Assembly (NCBI GenBank): GCA_013698385.1 | Contig: JACCVB010000134.1 | Span: 1 to 9,820, forward strand | Length of the DNA: 9,820 nucleotides | Source of the DNA: Chloroflexota bacterium | GTDB taxonomy: Bacteria; Chloroflexota; Limnocylindria; Limnocylindrales; CSP1-4 | Reading direction: 5' to 3' | Shown: in pieces, positions 1 to 6,447 of the stretch | How the letters are laid out: each line of letters begins with the position of its first letter | Position numbering within the stretch: the stretch's first letter is position 1 | Notes under the pieces: generated by a model | The model's input: the letters and a program-made list of their open reading frames with translations, nothing else | Told to the model about the DNA's origin: nothing | Databases searched by the model: none | Made by a program: the position numbers and the translations under genes

Positions 1-273
1 GGCGGCCGCGATCTTCTCCGAATCCTCTTCGGCCGAGCGCTGACCCATCGTCGCGTCGCCACCGGCACCGAGACCGCGGGTGACCTTGTCGCCGATCCGG
101 ATCTTGTGCGGGGCGTCCGATTGGAGGAGCGCCTGGGCGTCCGTGTTGCAGGCGATGAACTCCACGCCCATCATCTCCGCCCGGATCATCCGGTTGACGG
201 CGTTGCTGCCGCCGCCGCCCACACCGATGACGCGGATCAGGGCGAAGTTCTCGGAATCGGAACGCAGCGGCAT
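1..273 (-). CDS. ftsZ: Cell division protein FtsZ, N-terminal 91 residues (3' end beyond window)
   Basis: FtsZ is the tubulin-like GTPase that polymerises into the cytoplasmic Z-ring. The visible part is the start of the GTP-binding domain: RVIGVGGGGSNAVNRM (residues 14-29, nucleotide-binding loop T1), then EFIACNTDAQAL (38-49) and TRGLGAGGDATMG (65-77, T3 loop). The T3 loop reads GGDATMG where many FtsZ have GANPEVG. I chose the ATG at 273-271 because GGAGGAG lies 6 nt upstream (286-280). An ATG at 306-304, which would add MTHEGSPEEYP, has no visible Shine-Dalgarno sequence. The remaining roughly 250-350 residues lie off the left edge. The gene does not follow ftsA directly: an opposite-strand gene separates them, so it probably has its own promoter. 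The family assignment is certain; the start is likely. Confidence 0.96.
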   Translation of the reverse strand, partial: MPLRSDSENFALIRVIGVGGGGSNAVNRMIRAEMMGVEFIACNTDAQALLQSDAPHKIRIGDKVTRGLGAGGDATMGQRSAEEDSEKIAAA

Positions 274-279
274 CGGGTA

Positions 280-286
280 CTCCTCC
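280..286 (-). promoter_or_regulatory. Ribosome binding site of ftsZ
   Basis: On the minus strand GGAGGAG is followed by a 6-nt spacer (TACCCG) and the ATG at 273-271. This near-perfect Shine-Dalgarno sequence decides between two in-frame ATG codons in favour of the downstream one. It is the strongest such site in the window, fitting the high expression expected for FtsZ. Confidence 0.75.
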
Positions 287-377
287 GGCGACCCCTCGTG
301 GGTCATGGCGATGACGGTCAGGGAATGGTGCGTCCCGGCGGGCGTTCGTCCGTTCCGGGTTCCTGGGGTCTCGGCGG

Positions 378-383
378 AGTATA
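378..383 (-). promoter_or_regulatory. Candidate -10 element of an ftsZ promoter
   Basis: TATACT on the minus strand (383-378) matches five of six bases of the sigma-70-type -10 box and stands out in a very GC-rich spacer. A transcript starting near 371 would have a leader of about 100 nt before the ftsZ ATG at 273. No good -35 box is seen at 16-18 nt; the best candidate is TGGCCG at 407-402. A promoter is expected here because the upstream neighbour is divergent, but this site is a sequence guess. Confidence 0.4.
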
Positions 384-446
384 GCGCCGCAGGTCGGCCC
401 GCGGCCACTCGAAAACCGCCGCCGGCTGCCCGCCCGTGGCGCAGGT

Positions 447-462
447 GTTGCCCGGGCGCAAC
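447..462. repeat. Short inverted repeat, possible operator or hairpin
   Basis: GTTGC (447-451) and GCAAC (458-462) are perfect inverted arms around a 6-base CCGGGC centre. The repeat lies in the divergent spacer, about 64 bp upstream of the TATACT box of ftsZ and about 100 bp upstream of the GTG start of the secreted-protein gene. It could be a regulator site shared by both genes or a chance palindrome in GC-rich DNA. Confidence 0.2.
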
Positions 463-563
463 AGCCCGGCAGGGCCGGTTCGAGCGCATGTTCGGCCGTC
501 CAAAGGCTGGACGTTCGCACCATCCCATACTGGGCGCGTCGGCACTTGCAGGAGAGGGGATCC

Positions 564-1613
564 GTGCACCAGAAGATCCGCGTGGTCACCGCCCTGGCGA
601 TGGGCGCTGTCCTGGCACTGGCTGGCGTCGGACCCGTCCTGGCCGTGGATCCCCCGGCGGGCGTCCTCTTCGACGGCACGGTCACGGTGTCGTTCGTCGA
701 CTCGAGCGATGGCGGGGTGGGGCCGCTGGCCGGGGCGACCGTGACCATGCAGGCGGTGCGGACGGGCCCCGCGGATGGCGGGGTGATCCAGGACGACCTG
801 ATCCAGGAGCTGAAGGGCACGACCGACGCCCAGGGGAAGCTCGTCCTGACCGAGGTCGCGCGCCCGGATGGTGCCGACGCGCCGCCCTTCCAGCTGCAGG
901 TGATCGCCAGCCTGGAGCGGACCGTCGAGGGCGAGAACGGATGCGTCAATTCGTTCAGCTACTTCGGCTCCGGTGACGCGCCGGCGGCGGCGGACGTGAC
1001 CATCGAACTGCTCGTGGGTGCGACGTCCAGCGAGGAGTGCCCTTCGCTCTCCATCGCGGGTCGGGCGCTGGATGCCGATGGCCAGCCGTTTCCCGTCGTA
1101 TCCGCCGAGGCCAGCATCACGGACGCCAACGGAGACGTGTCCTCGAGCCCGTTCCCGGTGGACCAAGGCGGTCGGTTCGAGGTCCCGCTCCCGAGCTGGT
1201 CCGACATCAGTGCCCGGATCGACGTCTCGGTGACCATCATCGGCCCCAAGATCGAGACCACGACGGACGCCGAGGGCTGCGTCGTGACCACGTCCATCGT
1301 GGCCCGCGGCGCCTGGCAGCTCAGCGACCCCGAGCCGCCCGCACCGGTCACGCTCACGGCCAAGCCGGAGATCACGCCCACCGTCTGCGGGACCACGGGA
1401 ACGCCCGAGCCGGTCGAGAAGGCCGGAGGCCCGAAGTCGCCCGGCGCCGAAGACGGGCCGCGCGTGACCCTCCCGCCGACGGACCGTGCCGGGATCCTGT
1501 CCCCGACGACGGATGGGACAGGCGGCAACGTCGTCGGACTTGCGTTGCTGATCCTGTTCTCGACTGTCGCGGCGGCGAGCGCCGTCGTGCCCCTCAGCCG
1601 GCGAGGTCGCTGA
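564..1613 (+). CDS. Secreted, probably membrane- or wall-anchored protein with two Cys-paired beta modules (unknown function)
   Basis: I do not recognise this 349-residue protein. Residues 1-27 form a signal peptide (basic start, hydrophobic core 7-26, likely cleavage after VLA). Two similar beta-rich modules follow, at about 34-160 and 162-276. Each has an Ig-like or carboxypeptidase-regulatory-like pattern (GATVTM...TDAQGKLVL; GRALDADGQPFP...DQGGRFEVPL). Each also has one Cys pair (C127/C159 and C239/C275), the only cysteines in the protein. A Pro/Gly/Thr-rich linker (277-320) holds LPPTD at 303-307, then a hydrophobic helix (about 322-343) and the tail SRRGR, like a sortase or anchoring signal. 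I chose the GTG at 564 because AGGAG lies at 550-554 with 9 nt spacing and the signal peptide then starts properly; a TTG at 546 would lie upstream of that site. The gene is convergent with ftsA, divergent from ftsZ, and interrupts the ftsA-ftsZ pair. A structural or adhesive surface role is inference only. Confidence 0.85.
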   Translation: MHQKIRVVTALAMGAVLALAGVGPVLAVDPPAGVLFDGTVTVSFVDSSDGGVGPLAGATVTMQAVRTGPADGGVIQDDLIQELKGTTDAQGKLVLTEVARPDGADAPPFQLQVIASLERTVEGENGCVNSFSYFGSGDAPAAADVTIELLVGATSSEECPSLSIAGRALDADGQPFPVVSAEASITDANGDVSSSPFPVDQGGRFEVPLPSWSDISARIDVSVTIIGPKIETTTDAEGCVVTTSIVARGAWQLSDPEPPAPVTLTAKPEITPTVCGTTGTPEPVEKAGGPKSPGAEDGPRVTLPPTDRAGILSPTTDGTGGNVVGLALLILFSTVAAASAVVPLSRRGR

Positions 1614-1646
1614 GGCCTTCCATCCGGCCCCGAAACGCGCGGCCGT
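1614..1646. terminator. Convergent junction with a weak hairpin
   Basis: Only 33 bases separate the stop of the secreted-protein gene (1611-1613) from the ftsA stop (1649-1647). CGGCC (1625-1629) can pair with GGCCG (1641-1645) across an 11-base loop. There is no T-tract on either strand, so a classic intrinsic terminator is not shown; Rho-dependent ending or overlapping transcripts are equally possible. Confidence 0.2.
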
Positions 1647-2879
1647 CTACGGGAAGATGCCCCGCAGGGCGTCGCGCAACCTTCCCAGGCCGCCCATCGC
1701 CGGCGCGGACTCGTAGCGCGACGGCTCCCCGCTGGTGAGGCTCAGGGCCCCCCACTGGAGGAGCCCCACGCTCGTGCTGTAGCCGGGAGCCAGGAGCGTA
1801 TCCACGAGGCCGCCGATACCGGTCGGGGCCGCGATCCGCACGGGCATCTGTAGCACCTCGCGACCAAGCTCCGCGAGCCCGGACAGTTGCGCGGCACCGC
1901 CGGTCAGGATGACCCCGGCCGGCAGCATCTCCACGCCCGAGGCGCGGATCTCGTTGCGCAGCAGTTCGAACGTCTCGCGCATCCGCGCCTCGATGATCTG
2001 GCAGACCTCGATCCGGCTGACCGTGCGCCCGGCATCCTCCCCGAGCACGCTGACGCTGATCTCCTCGTCATCGGTCACCGTCCGCAGGTCGCATGAACCG
2101 TGCCGGATCTTCAGTTCCTCGGCGACCTGAAGGCTCGTCTTGAGCCCGATCGCGACATCGTTGGTCACGTTGTTGCCGCCGACCGGCAGGACCCGGGTGT
2201 GGAACGGCGAACCTTCCTGGAACAGGGCCAGGTCGATCGTCCCTGCGCCGATGTCCGCGACCGCGACGCCCAGCTCCTTTTCGGTCGGGTTGAGGACGGC
2301 TTCCGCGGAGGCGAGCGAGTTGACGACCAGCTCATCGATCTTCACGCCGGCGGCCGCGACGCACTTGGAGAGGTTCTGGATGGCCGTCGCCGACGCGGTG
2401 ACGATGTGCGTTTCGACCTCCAGGCGCAGGGCACTCATCCCGAGCGGATCCTTGACCCCTTCCTGGCCGTCCACGCTGAAGCCGCGCCGCTCGACATGGA
2501 GGACTTCGCGATTGGACGGGATGGGTACGGCGCGGGCGACCTCGATGGCCCGATCGATATCCTGGCGGGCGACCTCACGCTGATGCCCGGTGACCGCGAC
2601 CTGCCCCGGCGAGTTGAGGCTTTCGACATGCTGACCGCCGACGCCGACGAAGGCACGGTCGATCTTCCAGCCGGACAGGCGCTCGGCGCGCTCGACGGCG
2701 TCCGCGATGGAGCGCACGGTCTGGTCGATATTGATGACGACGCCCTTCTTGAGGCCGGACGCCGGGACCGTGCCGTGGCCCATGATCGTCAGGCGCCCGT
2801 CCCGGCTCACCTCGCCGATGAGCGCACAGACCTTGCTGGTGCCGACGTCGATGCCGACGAGGACCGCTTCTCGTTCCAC
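1647..2879 (-). CDS. ftsA: Cell division protein FtsA
   Basis: FtsA is the actin-like ATPase that tethers FtsZ filaments to the cytoplasmic membrane and recruits later divisome proteins. The 410 residues match the usual length. Visible are the first phosphate loop GIDVGTSKVCALIG (9-22), an FtsA-specific 1C subdomain (about 84-165), the second phosphate motif VADIGAGTIDLALF (207-220), and the adenosine motif VILTGGAAQLSGL (323-335). The C-terminus ends in the amphipathic stretch GLGRLRDALRGIFP (397-410), which fits the membrane-targeting helix. The start is GTG at 2879; GGGAG lies 11 nt upstream, so the ribosome site is only moderate. sbp ends 33 nt upstream, so the two genes are probably cotranscribed. 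Downstream it meets the convergent secreted-protein gene rather than ftsZ. Confidence 0.96.
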   Translation of the reverse strand: MEREAVLVGIDVGTSKVCALIGEVSRDGRLTIMGHGTVPASGLKKGVVINIDQTVRSIADAVERAERLSGWKIDRAFVGVGGQHVESLNSPGQVAVTGHQREVARQDIDRAIEVARAVPIPSNREVLHVERRGFSVDGQEGVKDPLGMSALRLEVETHIVTASATAIQNLSKCVAAAGVKIDELVVNSLASAEAVLNPTEKELGVAVADIGAGTIDLALFQEGSPFHTRVLPVGGNNVTNDVAIGLKTSLQVAEELKIRHGSCDLRTVTDDEEISVSVLGEDAGRTVSRIEVCQIIEARMRETFELLRNEIRASGVEMLPAGVILTGGAAQLSGLAELGREVLQMPVRIAAPTGIGGLVDTLLAPGYSTSVGLLQWGALSLTSGEPSRYESAPAMGGLGRLRDALRGIFP

Positions 2880-2912
2880 CCTGTCGTCGTCTCCCGTTCC
2901 GTTGTGTTCGAT

Positions 2913-3236
2913 CTAGAGGAAGTGGCGCCGGATGAGGGCCACGTTATCGAAGATGCGCAACCCGAAGGTGATGAGCGCCACCAGATAGAGGTCCAGGCCC
3001 AGGCGATCGCCGATGAACGTCAACAGGACCGCGATGATCGCATTGACCAGGAACCCGCTGATGAAGATCCGATTGTCGTAGACCCCGTCCAGCTCCGCGC
3101 GGACCGCTCCAAGGACCGAATCCAGCGCGGCGAGGATCGCCACGGCTGAATATCGGCTGAGCTCGAAACCGACGTTGACGTTGAGGACGAGCCCCGCAAG
3201 GACGCCCACGAGGAGCCCGAGCAGGGGTAGCAACAC
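2913..3236 (-). CDS. sbp: Small basic membrane protein Sbp (DUF1290 family)
   Basis: The 107-residue protein matches, from memory, the small basic protein encoded just before ftsA in Bacillus. Shared stretches are LPLLGLLVG at the start, SVAILAALDS-like AVAILAALDS (31-40), GVYDNRIFISGF (51-62), GLDLYLVALITFGLRIFDN (80-98) and the ending ALIRRH. Hydrophobic segments are about 2-19, 58-76 and 80-95. The biochemical role is unknown; its constant position beside ftsA suggests a link to division or envelope synthesis. The start is GTG at 3236; an in-frame TAG 13 codons upstream excludes a longer protein. The DUF881 genes that often accompany it are absent. A 105-nt spacer separates it from ftsQ. 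Confidence 0.93.
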   Translation of the reverse strand: MLLPLLGLLVGVLAGLVLNVNVGFELSRYSAVAILAALDSVLGAVRAELDGVYDNRIFISGFLVNAIIAVLLTFIGDRLGLDLYLVALITFGLRIFDNVALIRRHFL

Positions 3237-3341
3237 GAGCCTGTGGTCCTCGCTCCGGTGGTTTTCGCAAGGCTACTCGACCGGACGCGCCACCGCCAAC
3301 CGGCCACGACGAGGCCAGGCGGCCGGCACCGACGAACGACA
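3237..3341 (-). other. ftsQ-sbp spacer with possible hairpin
   Basis: This 105-nt stretch is the largest gap inside the minus-strand run. CCGCC (3293-3297) can pair with GGCGG (3318-3322), and inside it GGCC (3302-3305) with GGCC (3313-3316) around a 7-base loop, giving an interrupted hairpin. There is no T-tract. A GTG at 3345, overlapping the ftsQ stop as GTGA, opens a frame different from sbp whose product looks like a shadow. I see no convincing gene or promoter here. Confidence 0.35.
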
Positions 3342-4253
3342 TCACGGCGAGGCGCCCGGCGTGGGCGCCGGCGAGGTGGCCGGCGAGGCCGGTTCGCGGG
3401 TCGTATACGTCCCGTCGATCTCCGAGGCAAGGACGATCCGATCGATCAGCGCCTCGCGCCCGAGCAGCAGGCTGCGCAGCAGTCGAACCTGTCCGGGGAT
3501 CAACTCCGGTGTTCGCAGGCTCGGGGTATAGAAGCCGAACACGGCGCGCCAGCCCACCGGCTCAGCATGGACCAGGAACCCGCTCGCGTCCGTGATCACG
3601 ACCTGCAGCCGGGCGCTGGCGCTCCCCACGTCGCTCGGTCGGAGCGAAGCGAGCCGGGTCGCGGCGTCGCGGTCCACGGCCTCCAAGCGGCGACCGATGC
3701 TCAGGCCGGCGGACGCCGCGCGCCGATCCTCGACGACGGGCAGGGCGGCGACCTCTTCGGGCACCACGTCGCCGTCCATACGGGCGAAGAGGTTCCCCTC
3801 CGGGTCGGCGAGGTAGCGCCGCTCCCCCACGCGCCAGACGAGGATCGCTTCGCGCTCCTTGAGCGAGACGACGAGCGCGTTCGGAAGGCGAACCGTCACC
3901 GCCGCGTTGGCGACCGTCGGCAGGGTCCGCAGGCGTTCGACCAGCGGTCGGGTCGACAGGACGAACAGGTTGCGCTGGCGGGCGTCCACGAGGAGGGCGT
4001 CCACGGCCGCGGTATCGGTGAAGGCGGCACCGCGCAGGTCGACTCGGGTGAAGGTGAAGGCGGACGAATGAGCCACGCCATAGAGCGCGGCGCCAGCCAG
4101 GAGCAGGCCGAGCATCGCGCCCGCGCGGATCGGCGAGAGGCCGCCCGAGGCACGCCGCACGCGGCGGCTTCGGCGCATCGGACGGGCGGCGACCTGGCCC
4201 CGACCGCTCGGGCGGCTGGACACCGGGCGCCGCGTCGTCGGACGCTGGGTCAT
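3342..4253 (-). CDS. ftsQ: Cell division protein FtsQ (DivIB family)
   Basis: FtsQ/DivIB is a single-pass membrane protein that links early and late divisome components through its extracytoplasmic POTRA domain. The 303-residue protein has a strongly basic, disordered cytoplasmic N-terminus (about 1-40, ending RRSRRVRRASGG) and one transmembrane helix (about 43-62). A POTRA domain follows (66-134, FTFTRVDLRGAAFTD...PNALVVSLKERE), then the FtsQ domain (about 137-285, with WRVGERRYLADPEGNLF at 140-156). The end is a Pro/Ala/Ser/Thr tail (PASPATSPAPTPGASP, 288-303). The ATG at 4253-4251 overlaps the ddl stop as ATGA, implying translational coupling. Sequence conservation in this family is low, but the topology, the domains and the position between ddl and sbp-ftsA make the call firm. 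Confidence 0.93.
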   Translation of the reverse strand: MTQRPTTRRPVSSRPSGRGQVAARPMRRSRRVRRASGGLSPIRAGAMLGLLLAGAALYGVAHSSAFTFTRVDLRGAAFTDTAAVDALLVDARQRNLFVLSTRPLVERLRTLPTVANAAVTVRLPNALVVSLKEREAILVWRVGERRYLADPEGNLFARMDGDVVPEEVAALPVVEDRRAASAGLSIGRRLEAVDRDAATRLASLRPSDVGSASARLQVVITDASGFLVHAEPVGWRAVFGFYTPSLRTPELIPGQVRLLRSLLLGREALIDRIVLASEIDGTYTTREPASPATSPAPTPGASP

Positions 4254-5404
4254 CGCGGCAGATCGGTCGGCGTGAGGTCCGTCGCAGACCGCCCGGCCTG
4301 GCGTTCCAGGGCGAGCCGGACGATCCGGCGACAGACGTCGGTGAAGGTGTACCCACCGTCGGCCGGCAGGGTCGGGAAGAGGCTGATCGGGGTGAAGCCC
4401 GGGATCGTGTTGATCTCCGAGACGACGATCCGTTCGCCGGACACGAGGAAGTCGAGCCGGGCGAAGCCCTCCGCCCCGATCGCCCGGTAGACGTCCCTTG
4501 CGAGCTTGTGCATCACCGCCAGCTGGCCGTCGCTCACCTCGGCCCGGGTAGAGGTTTCTGACAGGCCCGGCGTGTACTTGGCGGCGTAGTCGTAGAACTC
4601 GTGGCCGCTGATGATCTCACCCGGGCCGTAGGTCTCCAGGCGGGCCGGGTCGTTCCCGATGATCGCGATCTCCAGATCCCGGGCGCCGGCGAGATAGGTC
4701 TCGGCCAGGGCCAGGCTGTCATAGCGGAAGGCGAGGTCGAGCGCGCCGGCCAGTTCGCCCGAGTCATGGGCGAGGGTCATCCCGACCGAACTGCCGAGGC
4801 GGGCCGGCTTGATCATCAAACGCGAGTCCGAGGCACCCGCCACGAAGGCCGACAGTTCGCGGGCCACGCCGTCGGGATCCGCTCGCCAGCGATCGTGCCG
4901 GATCTCGCGCCAGTCCATGACCGGCAATCCGAGCCCGCGACACATCCGCTTGAACAGGGCCTTGTCCATGCCCAGCGCCGAGGCGGCCACGCCGGACCCG
5001 GTATACGCGAGGCCAGCCGCGTCCAGCATCGCCTGGATCGTCCCGTCCTCGCCGAACGGACCGTGCAGCGCGATGACCACGACCGGTACCGGTCGCTCGG
5101 CTGCGAGTCGGTCCAGCGCGGCGCCGGGGAGATGCGGGCCGTCCGCACCCATGGTCGCGGGGTCGTCGTAGGCCGTGGCCGGGCGTCCATCGCGACGATG
5201 CCCGGCCGGAAGCCACCACCAGGCACCCGCGAGGTCCAGCACGATCTGGCGGACGGTCGCCCCGTCGGCGGCGAGGGCGTCAGCGATCGAGCTGCCCGAG
5301 ACGATCGAGACATCGTGTTCGGCCGACGGGCCGCCGAGCAGGACGGCGATCGGGGGCAGCGGGGCGGTGTCCGGGCCGCGTTCGGCGGCGCGCGCGTCCG
5401 TCAT
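4250..5404 (-). CDS. ddl: D-alanine--D-alanine ligase
   Basis: This cytoplasmic ATP-grasp enzyme joins two D-alanines to make the dipeptide added to UDP-MurNAc-tripeptide. In 384 residues one sees GGPSAEHDVSIVSG (24-37, with E29), ALHGPFGEDGTIQ (112-124), GMDKALFKR (145-153), MIKPARLGSSVGM (197-209), FYDYAAKYTPG (270-280) and ARLDFLVSGERIVVSEINTIPG (in 315-336). D318, E329 and N331 fit the Mg2+ ligands. Y277 in the YDYxAKY loop corresponds to E. coli DdlB Y216 and, with E29 and the serine of LGSSVG, suggests D-Ala-D-Ala rather than D-Ala-D-lactate specificity. The ATG overlaps the murB stop (ATGA) and its own stop overlaps the ftsQ start. It is slightly longer than usual because of N- and C-terminal extensions. 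Confidence 0.96.
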   Translation of the reverse strand: MTDARAAERGPDTAPLPPIAVLLGGPSAEHDVSIVSGSSIADALAADGATVRQIVLDLAGAWWWLPAGHRRDGRPATAYDDPATMGADGPHLPGAALDRLAAERPVPVVVIALHGPFGEDGTIQAMLDAAGLAYTGSGVAASALGMDKALFKRMCRGLGLPVMDWREIRHDRWRADPDGVARELSAFVAGASDSRLMIKPARLGSSVGMTLAHDSGELAGALDLAFRYDSLALAETYLAGARDLEIAIIGNDPARLETYGPGEIISGHEFYDYAAKYTPGLSETSTRAEVSDGQLAVMHKLARDVYRAIGAEGFARLDFLVSGERIVVSEINTIPGFTPISLFPTLPADGGYTFTDVCRRIVRLALERQAGRSATDLTPTDLPR

Positions 5405-6447
5405 GTCGCAGGCTCGGCCGTTGGCTCGGCGGTGGGCTCCGCCGGGGGATCGGCGCTGGGCGGCTGGATCGCGGCCGGTTCGCTCGGCGGCCAGGCGCTC
5501 CAGTCGCCGACGAACGCGATCTCGAACTCCAGGTCTACGCCATGACGTGCGGCGACCACCGACTGGATGTGTTCGCCCAGCTGGCGGACATCGGCGGCCG
5601 TGCCGCGCTGGTCGTTGACGATGAAGTTGGCATGCTTCGGGGACACGACCGCCCCGCCGATGCGCGTCCCCTTCAGGCCGGCCGCATCGATCAATCGTCC
5701 TGCGGATTCGCCTGGCGGGTTGCGAAAGACGCTCCCGGCCGATGGCAGGCCGAGCGGTTGATGCGCCTGGCGCCAGTGGCGGATGTCGTCGAGTCGAGCC
5801 TTGATCACCTCCGGGTCGGCCGTGGTCAAGCGGAAGGTCGCCTCGAGCACGAGCTCGGCGGGGCCATCCGCCGGCGGGTGCTTCAGGCGGGTATCGCGGT
5901 AGGCGAGCCCGAGCGCGGCAGCCGGGACGACCGCCTCGCTACCGGCAGCATCGAGGATTCGCGCGGACTCGAGCACGCCCGCCACGTCCGACTCGTGCGC
6001 CCCGGCGTTGGCCCAGACTGCGCCGCCCACGGATCCCGGGATGGCGAGCCCGAATTCAAGCCCGGACAGGCCGGCTCGCTGGGTCTCCGTCGCCGCCCGG
6101 GCCATCGGCACGCCGGCCTCCGCGGTGTAGCGCTCGCCGTCCGTCCGGGAGCCTTCGGCGCGGCACTGGATGACCAGGCCGCGCACGCCGGCATCGCTGA
6201 TCACGATGTCGCTGCCGCGACCCAGGATCAGGTGCGGGATCGTGCGGGCGCGGGCGAATCGGACGAGGGCGCGCAGTTCGAAGGCATTACGGACCGTCGC
6301 GAACAGGTCGGCCGGCCCACCGACCCGCATCGTCGTGAACCGCCCGAGTGGATCGTCGCGTGAGGTCTTGACCCCCAGCCGACGCTGGATCTCGGAGCCG
6401 ACCGCGAGCGCATCAAACGGTGCGCTGGTCGCCGGATCCATCGTCAC
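5401..6447 (-). CDS. murB: UDP-N-acetylmuramate dehydrogenase (MurB)
   Basis: MurB is the FAD enzyme that uses NADPH to reduce UDP-GlcNAc-enolpyruvate to UDP-MurNAc, the second step of peptidoglycan precursor synthesis. The 348 residues show FAD-domain motifs TTMRVGGPADLF (38-49), LGRGSDIVISDAG (75-87) and GLEFGLAIPGSVGGAVWANAG (129-149). Further on come YRDTRLK (183-189), PSAGSVFRNP (235-244, catalytic Ser239) and a C-terminal Glu in DLEFEIAFVG (305-314, probably E309). Residue 80 is Asp where most MurB have Asn (GSN). Residues about 318-348 form a Pro/Glu/Ala tail with AEPT repeats, not part of the fold. I chose GTG at 6447 because it overlaps the murG stop as GTGA and GGGGAGG lies 6 nt upstream. 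A GTG at 6480 or an ATG at 6441 fit less well. Confidence 0.95.
   Translation of the reverse strand: MTMDPATSAPFDALAVGSEIQRRLGVKTSRDDPLGRFTTMRVGGPADLFATVRNAFELRALVRFARARTIPHLILGRGSDIVISDAGVRGLVIQCRAEGSRTDGERYTAEAGVPMARAATETQRAGLSGLEFGLAIPGSVGGAVWANAGAHESDVAGVLESARILDAAGSEAVVPAAALGLAYRDTRLKHPPADGPAELVLEATFRLTTADPEVIKARLDDIRHWRQAHQPLGLPSAGSVFRNPPGESAGRLIDAAGLKGTRIGGAVVSPKHANFIVNDQRGTAADVRQLGEHIQSVVAARHGVDLEFEIAFVGDWSAWPPSEPAAIQPPSADPPAEPTAEPTAEPAT

Larger units (their letters stand above)
274..563. other. Divergent intergenic region between ftsZ and the secreted-protein gene
   Basis: These 290 bases separate two divergent starts. Besides the ftsZ ribosome site and the TATACT box, there is an inverted repeat at 447-462. 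For the plus-strand gene, CATACT (526-531) matches four of six -10 bases, with no convincing -35. GTTCG occurs three times (from 478, 490 and 513), with no obvious meaning. The reading frames crossing this region are Arg/His/Pro-rich shadows without family features, so I see no gene here. Confidence 0.6.

Noticed and set aside
304..306. Upstream ATG as the ftsZ start
   Set aside because: No Shine-Dalgarno sequence precedes it, while GGAGGAG with ideal spacing precedes the ATG at 273.
546..548. TTG as the start of the secreted-protein gene
   Set aside because: It lies upstream of the AGGAG site, so that site would be inside the gene; the GTG at 564 is correctly spaced and starts directly with a signal peptide.
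80..976. Long plus-strand frame crossing the ftsZ start and the divergent spacer
   Set aside because: It runs antisense to the conserved FtsZ N-terminus and out of frame with the secreted protein; the product is Arg/Pro-rich and low in complexity.
318..1166. Long open frame on the minus strand opposite the secreted-protein gene, just upstream of ftsZ
   Set aside because: Its translation is Arg/His/Gly-rich with no hydrophobic core or motif, whereas the plus-strand frame has a signal peptide, paired cysteines and a membrane anchor. It is a GC-driven shadow.
2944..3345. 133-codon minus-strand frame from the ftsQ stop through sbp
   Set aside because: The GTGA overlap is attractive, but most of it is an out-of-frame reading of sbp, with Arg/Pro/Gly-rich composition and no membrane or domain pattern.
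2100..4490. Long plus-strand frames antisense to ftsA, sbp and ftsQ (2100-3149 and 3243-4490)
   Set aside because: Both are antisense to well-recognised genes and rich in Arg, Asp, Gly and Ala without domain features, as expected when high-GC coding DNA is read on the other strand.
4250..5404. A VanA-type D-Ala-D-lactate ligase linked to glycopeptide resistance
   Set aside because: The YDYAAKY loop carries the Tyr/Lys pair of D-Ala-D-Ala ligases, there are no vanH or vanX neighbours, and the gene is embedded in the dcw operon.
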